Below, in pieces: positions 5,295-10,543 of a DNA stretch of 10,543 nt; position 1 is the stretch's first letter, and each line of letters starts with the position of its first letter. The stretch is from contig CAZABS010000030.1 of NCBI GenBank assembly GCA_964483635.1, positions 1-10,543 on the forward strand, given 5' to 3'. Position numbers and translations under genes: made by a program. Source of the DNA: CAZABS01 sp964483635 (GTDB taxonomy: Bacteria; Patescibacteriota; Minisyncoccia; Moranbacterales; UBA1568). The notes beneath the pieces are model-generated. The model was not told where the DNA came from and did no database searches. It saw only the letters and a program-made list of their open reading frames with translations.

Positions 5295-5981
5295 ATGGGA
5301 CACAAGACCAATCCAACTGGTTTCCGCCTCGGCATTACTACAGACTGGCAGTCACGCTGGTATGGGAAGAAGAAGGACTACATTGTTCAGCTTCGAAAGG
5401 ATGTTGAGATTCGGGAGTTCGTTATGAAGCGATGGAAAAGCGCTGCTATTGCGAGCGTTCAGTTTGAACGTTCGACGGGAGCGCTGCGGGTGATTATTCA
5501 TACATCTCGCCCAGGTGTGCTCATCGGCCGCGGGGGAACGGGCATAGAGGACTTGACCCGTATCGTGAAAAAACGATTCTTCGCAGGAAAAAAGGTGGAT
5601 CTCAAGATTGAAGTTTTGGAAGTGAAGCATATGGAAGAGAATGCGATGCTCGTTGGGCAGCAAGTAGCTGAGCAACTTGAGAAGCGTATGCCGTTCCGTC
5701 GTATTTTGAAATCAACTCTTGATCAAGTTGAGGGAAGCCAGAATGTTCAAGGAGTGAAGATTGAAGTGGCTGGCCGGCTTGGTGGAGCAGAGATGTCTCG
5801 TCGAGAGTGGCTGTCACGAGGAAAAATCCCTCTTCATACGCTTCGAGCAGATATTGATTTTGCGAGAACCGAGGCTCATACCACGTATGGGGTAATCGGA
5901 GTGAAGGTTTGGATTTATAAAGGTGAGAAGTTCGATGCTCCCGTAGTCAACGAAGAATCCATTGAAGAATCCAAAAAATAA
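5295..5981 (+). CDS. rpsC: 30S ribosomal protein S3
   Basis: Protein of the 30S mRNA entry channel with helicase activity. It has 228 residues, close to the usual 210-235. The N-terminus MGHKTNPTGFRLGI is canonical. The KH type II domain contains RPGVLIGRGG (72-81) with the GxxG-type loop GRGG. The C-terminal domain has GRLGGAEMSRREW, GKIPLHTLRADIDF and TTYGVIGVKVWIYKGE. The chosen start is the ATG at 5295, four bases after the rplV stop (TAA TCCT ATG); an upstream TTG in the same frame lies inside rplV and would add unconserved residues. A short acidic tail (NEESIEESKK) ends the protein. A 24-nt gap follows before rplP. Confidence 0.97.
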   Translation: MGHKTNPTGFRLGITTDWQSRWYGKKKDYIVQLRKDVEIREFVMKRWKSAAIASVQFERSTGALRVIIHTSRPGVLIGRGGTGIEDLTRIVKKRFFAGKKVDLKIEVLEVKHMEENAMLVGQQVAEQLEKRMPFRRILKSTLDQVEGSQNVQGVKIEVAGRLGGAEMSRREWLSRGKIPLHTLRADIDFARTEAHTTYGVIGVKVWIYKGEKFDAPVVNEESIEESKK

Positions 5982-6005
5982 TTTAAAAGCCAGGAAGAAC
6001 ATCTT

Positions 6006-6422
6006 ATGTCACTCATGCCACGAAAAGTAAAACACCGAAAAGTCCAACGGGGATACAACCCGACGGGGACGATTGCTTATCGTGGCAATTCGATTGCTTT
6101 CGGAAGCTTTGGTTTGAAGGCGACAGAAGGTGGAATCATTTCAGCTCGTCAGATCGAGGCTGCTCGCCGTGCGATGACCCGGTTTATCGCTCGTGGTGGA
6201 AAGGTCTGGATCCGAATTTTCCCTGATACTCCGATTACGAAGAAAGGTGAACAGGTGCCAATGGGAAAAGGAAAAGGAACTCCAGATCACTTTGCTGCCA
6301 AAATTTCAGCAGGAAGAATGCTTTTCGAACTCGATGGTGTTGCAAGAAGCGTAGCAGCGGAGGCAATGCGTTTGGCCGCTCACAAACTCTCGGTAAAAGC
6401 TAAATTTGTCGTCAAAGAATAG
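6006..6422 (+). CDS. rplP: 50S ribosomal protein L16
   Basis: 50S protein next to the A-site tRNA elbow, needed late in assembly. The 138 residues match the family. Conserved features are MPRKVKHRKVQRGY, FGSFGLKA, ISARQIEAARRAMTRF, GGKVWIRIFPDTPITKK and MGKGKG. At the position of E. coli Arg81, which YcfD hydroxylates, this protein has Pro85, and the following segment is TPDHFAAKIS instead of the usual xxEYWVAxxxPG. The ATG at 6006 is chosen over the ATG at 6015 because it has T at -1 and sits 10 nt after a weak AGGA (5992-5995), one of the few possible Shine-Dalgarno sequences here. The stop is TAG and rpmC starts three bases later. Confidence 0.97.
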   Translation: MSLMPRKVKHRKVQRGYNPTGTIAYRGNSIAFGSFGLKATEGGIISARQIEAARRAMTRFIARGGKVWIRIFPDTPITKKGEQVPMGKGKGTPDHFAAKISAGRMLFELDGVARSVAAEAMRLAAHKLSVKAKFVVKE

Positions 6423-6425
6423 CGT

Positions 6426-6617
6426 ATGAAAGCTCGCGAATGGAGAGAAAAATCAATAGGGGAACGGGAGAGTACGCTCTTGGAGCTTACGGATAAGCTT
6501 CGAACGCTTCGTTTTGAAATCGCCTCACGTGAAACAAAAAACCATCGTGAATATCGAAAGATTCGCCGAGATATCGCTCGTCTCAATACTATTGTTGCTG
6601 AGTCCAAAGAGGCTTAA
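6426..6617 (+). CDS. rpmC: 50S ribosomal protein L29
   Basis: Small two-helix protein near the tunnel exit, beside L23. The 63 residues are the usual length. The pattern MKAREWREKS (start of helix 1), ELTDKLRTLRFEIASRETKN and the final REYRKIRRDIARLNTIVAE is typical of L29. The start at 6426 (TAG CGT ATG) is three bases after rplP, with T at -1 and no Shine-Dalgarno sequence. The position between L16 and S17 is the canonical one and supports the call. Confidence 0.95.
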   Translation: MKAREWREKSIGERESTLLELTDKLRTLRFEIASRETKNHREYRKIRRDIARLNTIVAESKEA

Positions 6618-6628
6618 TTATTACGATT

Positions 6629-6892
6629 ATGACGAATACATCCACAACTCAAAAAGCAGTCTCCAAGGCACCTATTTATCAGGGAGTCGTGGTGAGTGTT
6701 CGCATGCAAAAAACGATTGTCGTAGCGGTTGATACCCTCAAGGCTCATCCAAAGTATGGAAAACGGTATCGCTCAACCAAAAAGTACAAAGTGCATGTTC
6801 CAGCAGGTGAATACAAAGAAGGGATGTTAGTTCGGTTCCGGGAATGCCCACCCAAGAGTCGTGATAAGCGGCATGAAATTATTGCAGAATAA
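6629..6892 (+). CDS. rpsQ: 30S ribosomal protein S17
   Basis: Primary 16S rRNA-binding protein with an OB fold. It has 87 residues. A Thr/Ser/Lys-rich N-terminal stretch of about 14 residues precedes the conserved core YQGVVVSVRMQKTIVVAVDT, HPKYGKRYRSTKKYKVH and the C-terminal FRECPPKSRDKRHEII. The ATG at 6629 has T at -1. An AAGAGG inside the end of rpmC lies 16 nt upstream, too far to be a good Shine-Dalgarno sequence. Gaps of 11 nt separate it from both neighbours. Confidence 0.96.
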   Translation: MTNTSTTQKAVSKAPIYQGVVVSVRMQKTIVVAVDTLKAHPKYGKRYRSTKKYKVHVPAGEYKEGMLVRFRECPPKSRDKRHEIIAE

Positions 6893-6903
6893 ACGTTTCT
6901 CGT

Positions 6904-7275
6904 ATGATCCAATCTGAATCCAGACTCATAATTGCAGATAATACCGGAGCCAAAGTCATCGAGTGCTTCAAGGTGCTCGGTGGTACCCGAAAGCGTTACG
7001 CTGGACTCGGTGATATCATCGTCGCTTCCGTGAAGTTTGCCGAACCACGGGGTCTCGTTAAGAAAGGAGAAAAAGTAAAAGCGGTCATTGTTCGTCAAAA
7101 AGCCAATTTTCGCCGGAAGGATAATTCCTATATTCGTTTTGATGAAAATGCTGCCGTGATTCTCGAAGGAACGAGTCAAGAGCCAAAGGGATCACGTATT
7201 TTCGGTCCAGTTGCTCGAGAACTCCGTGAAAAAGGTTTTGCAAAGATTGTTTCACTCGCCCCTGAAGTTTTGTAA
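6904..7275 (+). CDS. rplN: 50S ribosomal protein L14
   Basis: 50S protein forming intersubunit bridges with 16S rRNA; in many bacteria it also binds the silencing factor RsfS. The 123 residues match the usual 122. The protein starts MIQSESRLIIADNTGAK and keeps CFKVLGGTRKRYAGLGDII, PRGLVKKGEKVKAVIVRQK, the FDENAAVIL strand and GSRIFGPVARELREKGFAKI, ending in SLAPEVL as in E. coli. The start at 6904 has T at -1 and no Shine-Dalgarno sequence. rplX starts four bases after its TAA. Confidence 0.98.
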   Translation: MIQSESRLIIADNTGAKVIECFKVLGGTRKRYAGLGDIIVASVKFAEPRGLVKKGEKVKAVIVRQKANFRRKDNSYIRFDENAAVILEGTSQEPKGSRIFGPVARELREKGFAKIVSLAPEVL

Positions 7276-7279
7276 TACT

Positions 7280-7588
7280 ATGAAAATCAAGAAAGGTGAC
7301 CAAGTAGCTATCATAGCTGGAAAAGATCGCGGAAAGCGAGGAACTGTTGTGCGTGTTTTTCCTGCACAGGATAAGGTGGTAGTGGATGGGGTCAATATTG
7401 TGAAGCGTCATCAGAAGAAAAAGAAAGAAAATGAAAAGGGAGAACGGATCGAAATGGCTGCTCCGGTACATGTCTCCAATGTGCAACTTGTCGATGCTGC
7501 GAGCGGGAAACTGACTCGAGTCGGCTATCGAATCGAAGGAGGAGAAAAAGTGCGTGTCGCGAAGAAAAGTGGAAAAGCTGTCAAATAG
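7280..7588 (+). CDS. rplX: 50S ribosomal protein L24
   Basis: Early assembly initiator of the 50S subunit, near the tunnel exit. It has 102 residues. The KOW motif is at 3-30 (IKKGDQVAIIAGKDRGKRGT), followed by VVVDGVNIVKRHQKKKK and the C-terminal VSNVQLVDAASGKLTRVGYR typical of L24. The start is the ATG at 7280 (TAA TACT ATG), which gives the conserved MKIKKGD; an upstream frame extension runs into rplN and is not conserved. T is at -1 and there is no Shine-Dalgarno sequence. The stop is TAG, seven bases before rplE. Confidence 0.97.
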   Translation: MKIKKGDQVAIIAGKDRGKRGTVVRVFPAQDKVVVDGVNIVKRHQKKKKENEKGERIEMAAPVHVSNVQLVDAASGKLTRVGYRIEGGEKVRVAKKSGKAVK

Positions 7589-7595
7589 AACTCTT

Positions 7596-8162
7596 ATGTC
7601 TCATATGCTCACCAAAAAAATCTATCAAGAGAAAGCTCTTCCAGAACTCCAAAAATTCTTGGGTGTGAAAAATGTGCTTGCTATTCCTCGATTTGATCGA
7701 GTGGTGGTGAATGTGGGTATGGGGAAGTTCATCAAAGAATCAAATCGAGTGGATGAAATTGAAAAAGCCCTTGAAACGATTACTGGGCAAAAGGTTGTTC
7801 GGACCAAGGCACGTAAGGCTATTGCCGGATTCAAAATTCGTGAAGGACTCGAAGTCGGAATGCGCGTGACTCTTCGGGGAGAGCGGATGTGGCAGTTTCT
7901 CGACCGTTTGATTCATGTCGGTTTGCCGCGGGTTCGGGACTTTCAAGGAGTTCCCCGAACAGCCGTTGACACTCAGGGGAATTGTCATATCGGGCTCAAA
8001 GAGCAGACGGTGTTTCCAGAAATTATTGCGGAGAAAGTACAAACTCCTTTTGGATTCCAGATTACGATTGTAACATCAGCTAAAACCAAAGCAGCGGGGG
8101 AGAAACTCCTCGAGCTGGTCGGATTTCCTCTCCAGCATAAAGACGCTCAAACCAATCAATAA
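7596..8162 (+). CDS. rplE: 50S ribosomal protein L5
   Basis: Central-protuberance protein that binds 5S rRNA and contacts the P-site tRNA. It has 188 residues (family about 180). Visible signatures are IPRFDRVVVNVGMGKF, KARKAIAGFKIREGLEVGMRVTL-type sequence, FLDRLIHVGLPRVRDFQGV and the C-terminal GFQITIVTSAKT. Two ATGs are possible, 7596 and 7605, both preceded by T. The first is chosen because it is closest to the rplX stop, like its neighbours; the second would shorten the protein by three residues. No Shine-Dalgarno sequence is visible. In E. coli the S8 repressor binds the spc mRNA near the rplE start; no matching structure was recognised here. Confidence 0.96.
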   Translation: MSHMLTKKIYQEKALPELQKFLGVKNVLAIPRFDRVVVNVGMGKFIKESNRVDEIEKALETITGQKVVRTKARKAIAGFKIREGLEVGMRVTLRGERMWQFLDRLIHVGLPRVRDFQGVPRTAVDTQGNCHIGLKEQTVFPEIIAEKVQTPFGFQITIVTSAKTKAAGEKLLELVGFPLQHKDAQTNQ

Positions 8163-8166
8163 TTCT

Positions 8167-8352
8167 ATGGCGAAAACATCTACCTACGCGCGTTCTCAAA
8201 AAACCCCAAAATTTTCAACTCGCATCGTGCGACGCTGTTGGAAATGCGGTCGAAAGCACGGGTATCTTCGGCGGTTTGATATTTGCCGAATTTGTTTCCG
8301 GGAACTCGCGGTGAAAGGTGAGCTTCCAGGGGTACGGCGCTCGTCATGGTAA
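8167..8352 (+). CDS. rpsZ: 30S ribosomal protein S14 type Z (zinc-binding)
   Basis: Protein of the 30S head close to the decoding site. The 61-residue length and the zinc ribbon CWKC (24-27) with CRIC (40-43), a CxxC-x12-CxxC arrangement, identify the short zinc-binding S14 (often named rpsN type Z). The end GELPGVRRSSW is characteristic. The ATG at 8167 (TAA TTCT ATG) has T at -1 and no Shine-Dalgarno sequence. The intact zinc ligands imply that the cell is not relying on a zinc-independent S14 here. A 25-nt gap with a 10-bp palindrome (8366-8375) leads to rpsH. Confidence 0.97.
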   Translation: MAKTSTYARSQKTPKFSTRIVRRCWKCGRKHGYLRRFDICRICFRELAVKGELPGVRRSSW

Positions 8353-8377
8353 TGAATGCTAAAGTAATAGCTATTGT

Positions 8378-8785
8378 ATGTTAGATCCAATCGCAGACAT
8401 GCTGACTCGAATCAGAAACGCTTCCCGGGCTGGGCACGCGTCGGTGGTTTTGCCGTCGTCTAAAATGAAGCATTCGATTGCGGACATTCTTGTTCGTGAG
8501 GGGTTCTTGGATCGAGTTGAAACCGAGATGAATGAGCAGGAAAGATCTGTTCTCAAAATTCATCTCAAATATGAGAAGCGTTCTCAGACATCCAAGACGC
8601 CCGCGCTTCAAGATCTTGTTCGCGTGAGCAAGGAAGGGCTCCGTGTCTACATCAAAAAAGGTGATATTGGAAAAGTAAAAAATGGATTTGGCATAGCTAT
8701 TGTTTCGACTTCGAAAGGAATTATGACTGGTCGTGATGCATATCGAGCCGGTCTTGGTGGAGAACTCGTTTGTAAAGTTTGGTAA
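8378..8785 (+). CDS. rpsH: 30S ribosomal protein S8
   Basis: Primary 16S rRNA-binding protein of the platform, and the translational repressor of the spc operon in E. coli. The 135 residues match the family. It begins MLDPIADMLTRIRNASRAGH, keeps LPSSKMKHSIADIL, and has the C-terminal signature STSKGIMTGRDAYRAGLGGELVCKVW in two parts (IVSTSKGIMT and GGELVCKVW). The start is the ATG at 8378, preceded by TTGT, without a Shine-Dalgarno sequence. The preceding gap contains a ten-codon reading frame that overlaps the rpsZ stop and ends seven bases into rpsH, which may or may not matter for coupling. Confidence 0.97.
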   Translation: MLDPIADMLTRIRNASRAGHASVVLPSSKMKHSIADILVREGFLDRVETEMNEQERSVLKIHLKYEKRSQTSKTPALQDLVRVSKEGLRVYIKKGDIGKVKNGFGIAIVSTSKGIMTGRDAYRAGLGGELVCKVW

Positions 8786-8791
8786 ATTCTT

Positions 8792-9328
8792 ATGAGTAGA
8801 ATTGGAAAAAAACCGCTTGTTATCCCGTCCGGAGTTACCGCAACCCTCCAGGGGAATGTCATTACCGTAAAGGGTCCAAAAGGAACTCTGTCTTTTACCC
8901 ATCCAGTGGAAGTGGGAGTGAAGATTAAGGAGACACTGATTACCGTAGAAAAACTCTCACAATCTCTCCAAGCGCAAGCTATTTGGGGAACGGTAGCAAA
9001 AATGATTTCCAATTTGGTAGAAGGTGTGACCCAAGGATTTTCAAAGAAACTCGAGCTCAATGGAGTTGGATATCGAATGGCCGTAGCCGGGAAAAAACTC
9101 AATCTCGCACTTGGGTTCTCACATCCGGTTGAAGTAATGCTTCCAGATGGAATCGAGGCCAAAGTAGAAAATAACGTTTTGACTCTTTCGGGCATTGATA
9201 AACAACAAATCGGTGAATTTGCCGCTCATGTTCGAAAACTGAAACCGGTTGAACCGTATAAAGGGAAGGGATTCCGTTATGTCGGTGAACAGGTCAGGAA
9301 GAAGGAAGGAAAGAAAGCTGCTGCCTAA
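8792..9328 (+). CDS. rplF: 50S ribosomal protein L6
   Basis: Protein beside the factor-binding site and sarcin-ricin loop of the 50S subunit. The 178 residues are the usual length. Features in order are MSRIGKKPLVIPSGV, VKGPKG, a first alpha/beta domain, LNGVGYRMAVAGKKLNLALG-type sequence and the L6 signature PYKGKGFRYVGE near the C-terminus, ending in a basic KKEGKKAAA tail. The start at 8792 is six bases after the rpsH stop (TAAATTCTTATG), with T at -1 and no Shine-Dalgarno sequence. A 24-nt gap follows before rplR; it has no hairpin or promoter that I can see. Confidence 0.97.
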   Translation: MSRIGKKPLVIPSGVTATLQGNVITVKGPKGTLSFTHPVEVGVKIKETLITVEKLSQSLQAQAIWGTVAKMISNLVEGVTQGFSKKLELNGVGYRMAVAGKKLNLALGFSHPVEVMLPDGIEAKVENNVLTLSGIDKQQIGEFAAHVRKLKPVEPYKGKGFRYVGEQVRKKEGKKAAA

Positions 9329-9352
9329 AGTGAATATCTCTCTCATATTTGT

Positions 9353-9706
9353 ATGATCAAGCAACACGACAAAAAAGCCCTTCGCGCCAAGCGTCACAGC
9401 CGGATTCGAGGGAAGGTATCAGGAACAGCTCTTCAGCCAAGAGTGGCTGTATTTCGAAGTCTTTCAGCTCTCTCTGTTCAAGCGATTGATGATGTTTCGG
9501 GAAAAACGCTCGTGGCTGCTGCACTTCGCGAGGTGAAAAAAGCAAAAAATGATATGGCGGGTGCTCAGGCGGTGGGTGAACTTTTGGGACAGCGTCTCAA
9601 AGAACAAAAAATTGATTCGGCAGTTTTCGATCGAGCAGGTTACAAATATCATGGCCGAGTGAAGGCACTTGCAGATGGAGTTCGGTCTCAAGGAATTACC
9701 ATGTAA
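9353..9706 (+). CDS. rplR: 50S ribosomal protein L18
   Basis: 5S rRNA-binding protein of the central protuberance, working with L5. The 117 residues match the family. The basic N-terminus (KKALRAKRHSRIRGKVSG) is followed by PRVAVFRSLSALSVQAIDD, an alpha/beta core and the L18 signature FDRAGYKYHGRVKALADGVR. The ATG at 9353 is preceded by TTTGT, with no Shine-Dalgarno sequence. It lies 24 nt after rplF and 16 nt before rpsE in the standard order. Confidence 0.97.
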   Translation: MIKQHDKKALRAKRHSRIRGKVSGTALQPRVAVFRSLSALSVQAIDDVSGKTLVAAALREVKKAKNDMAGAQAVGELLGQRLKEQKIDSAVFDRAGYKYHGRVKALADGVRSQGITM

Positions 9707-9722
9707 TTGAACGTAAAGAGGT

Positions 9723-10271
9723 ATGGCAAAAAATACTCGCAGAGATAAGAAACCAGGTCGGCGCGAAAAACCAGAGTATGATCAGAAACTCCTTGGTTTA
9801 GCGCGTGTTACCCGTGTCGTGAAAGGCGGCCGTCGGTTTCGTTTTCGTGCGACTGTGGTCATTGGAAATCGTAAGGGTAAAGTCGGAGTAGGTGTCGCTA
9901 AGGGAAGTGATGTTTCTGATGCGATCAAGAAAGCTTTCCAGAGTGGTCGGAAGAATCTTGTAACCATCCTGCTTACTGATACGAGTATTGCTCATGATGT
10001 GACTGGGAAGTACGGAAGTGCCAAAGTTCTCCTCAAACCAGCGAGCGCTGGGCGTGGTCTTATTGCTGGTGGTGCCGTTCGAGCGGTGATGGATCTTCTC
10101 GGAGTGAAGGATATCATTGCGAAGTCTCTTGGAAGTTCAAATAATCTCAACGTGGCTCAGGCAACGGTAAAGGCGCTCCAGACGCTCAAGACAAAAGCAG
10201 CTCCCCAGGAAGTCAAAGGGGAAGTCTCTGAAAAGACCGAGGAGATCGCAGCAAGTGTCAAACCCGAATAA
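9723..10271 (+). CDS. rpsE: 30S ribosomal protein S5 with C-terminal tail
   Basis: Protein of the 30S mRNA entry and decoding-fidelity region. Its double-stranded-RNA-binding-like N domain reads LLGLARVTRVVKGGRRFRFR, then GNRKGKVGVGVAKGSDV. The C domain has KPASAGRGLIAGGAVRAVMDLLGVKDI and SLGSSNNLNVAQATVKAL. At 182 residues it exceeds E. coli S5 (about 166); most of the excess is an acidic/Lys tail after about residue 157. The ATG at 9723 has T at -1; a GAGG ends only one base before it, too close for normal Shine-Dalgarno pairing. The next gene is rplO, with no rpmD between them. Confidence 0.97.
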   Translation: MAKNTRRDKKPGRREKPEYDQKLLGLARVTRVVKGGRRFRFRATVVIGNRKGKVGVGVAKGSDVSDAIKKAFQSGRKNLVTILLTDTSIAHDVTGKYGSAKVLLKPASAGRGLIAGGAVRAVMDLLGVKDIIAKSLGSSNNLNVAQATVKALQTLKTKAAPQEVKGEVSEKTEEIAASVKPE

Positions 10272-10280
10272 GTTTTTCCT

Positions 10281-10543
10281 ATGCAAATTCACCAACTCAA
10301 ACTCGCAAAGCGCAAAAAAACCAAGACTATTGGTCGTGGTGGGAAACGGGGGACAACCTCCGGTCGTGGAACCAAGGGTCAGGGTGCACACAACAAGCAC
10401 AAGAGCCCACTCTTTGAAGGAGGGAGATCATCTCTGATTGAGCGCATGAAAAAACTGCGTGGTTTCAAATCACCGCATGCCAAACCATATACCATCACGC
10501 TGACGATGCTCGATCGGATTTTCCGAGCGGGGGAGCGAGTGAC
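10281..10543 (+). CDS. rplO: 50S ribosomal protein L15, cut by the window end
   Basis: 50S protein involved in late assembly. The first 87 codons are present and the frame is open at the window edge, so this is truncation by the window and not a broken gene. The N-terminus MQIHQLKLAKRKKTKTIGRG is followed by GKRGTTSGRGTKGQGAH, then FEGGRSSLIERMKKLRGFKS, matching L15. The Gly-rich motif is two residues shorter than the E. coli form (GRGIGSGLGKTGGRG becomes GRGGKRGTTSGRG), a form I associate with Parcubacteria. The start at 10281 (TAA, nine bases, ATG preceded by CCT) has no Shine-Dalgarno sequence. secY usually follows L15 but lies outside the window. Confidence 0.95.
   Translation, partial: MQIHQLKLAKRKKTKTIGRGGKRGTTSGRGTKGQGAHNKHKSPLFEGGRSSLIERMKKLRGFKSPHAKPYTITLTMLDRIFRAGERV

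Noticed and set aside
8366..8375. Perfect palindrome AATAGCTATT just before rpsH, as an operator or S8 binding site
   Set aside because: A 10-bp palindrome without a loop does not resemble the S8 rRNA helix, and one of this size can occur by chance in 10 kb.
9718..9721. GAGG as Shine-Dalgarno of rpsE
   Set aside because: Only one base separates it from the ATG, too little for normal Shine-Dalgarno positioning.
312..10543. UGA recoded as glycine, as in some CPR lineages
   Set aside because: All glycine-rich ribosomal proteins are full length without a single in-frame TGA, so no recoding is needed.

Overview
The window holds the head and most of a bacterial S10-spc ribosomal protein cluster. 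It contains 21 genes, all on the + strand, of which 20 are complete. The order is tuf, rpsJ, rplC, rplD, rplW, rplB, rpsS, rplV, rpsC, rplP, rpmC, rpsQ, rplN, rplX, rplE, rpsZ (rpsN type Z), rpsH, rplF, rplR, rpsE and a 3'-truncated rplO. rpmD (L30) is missing from its usual place between rpsE and rplO. That absence, the short L15 N-terminal motif (GRGGKRGTTSGRG), short intergenic gaps and Lys/Ala/Glu-rich protein tails suggest a Patescibacteria/CPR bacterium, probably Parcubacteria-like. This placement is inferred from gene content, not from a tree. No in-frame TGA interrupts the glycine-rich proteins, so nothing suggests the UGA-to-Gly code of Gracilibacteria or Absconditabacteria.

Positions 1-311 are non-coding. 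They hold an intrinsic terminator for an unseen upstream gene (28-54), a good sigma70-type promoter (TTGACA, 17 nt, TAGTAT at 151-179), and a strong hairpin ending 9 nt before the tuf start. tuf (312-1502) and rpsJ (1578-1916) follow. A 177-nt gap then separates rpsJ from rplC. It carries a perfect 17-bp inverted repeat (1917-1976), then an apparent transcription attenuator. In the attenuator, a 9-bp terminator hairpin with a T tract (2038-2067) competes with a 16-bp interrupted helix (1990-2056). From rplC onward the genes are packed with 3-25 nt gaps to the window end.

All the genes serve translation. tuf encodes the factor that delivers aminoacyl-tRNA. The rest encode ribosomal proteins of the decoding head (S10, S19, S3, S14), the small-subunit body (S17, S8, S5), the peptide exit tunnel (L4, L22, L23, L24, L29), and the peptidyl-transferase, factor-binding and central-protuberance regions (L2, L3, L16, L14, L6, L5, L18, L15).

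The least expected features are regulatory. One is the attenuator-like leader inside the cluster. The other is an initiation signature: every start codon has T at -1 (TATG in 20 genes, TTTG in rpsJ), and almost none has a Shine-Dalgarno sequence. No new enzyme, mobile element, CRISPR array or RNA gene was found.
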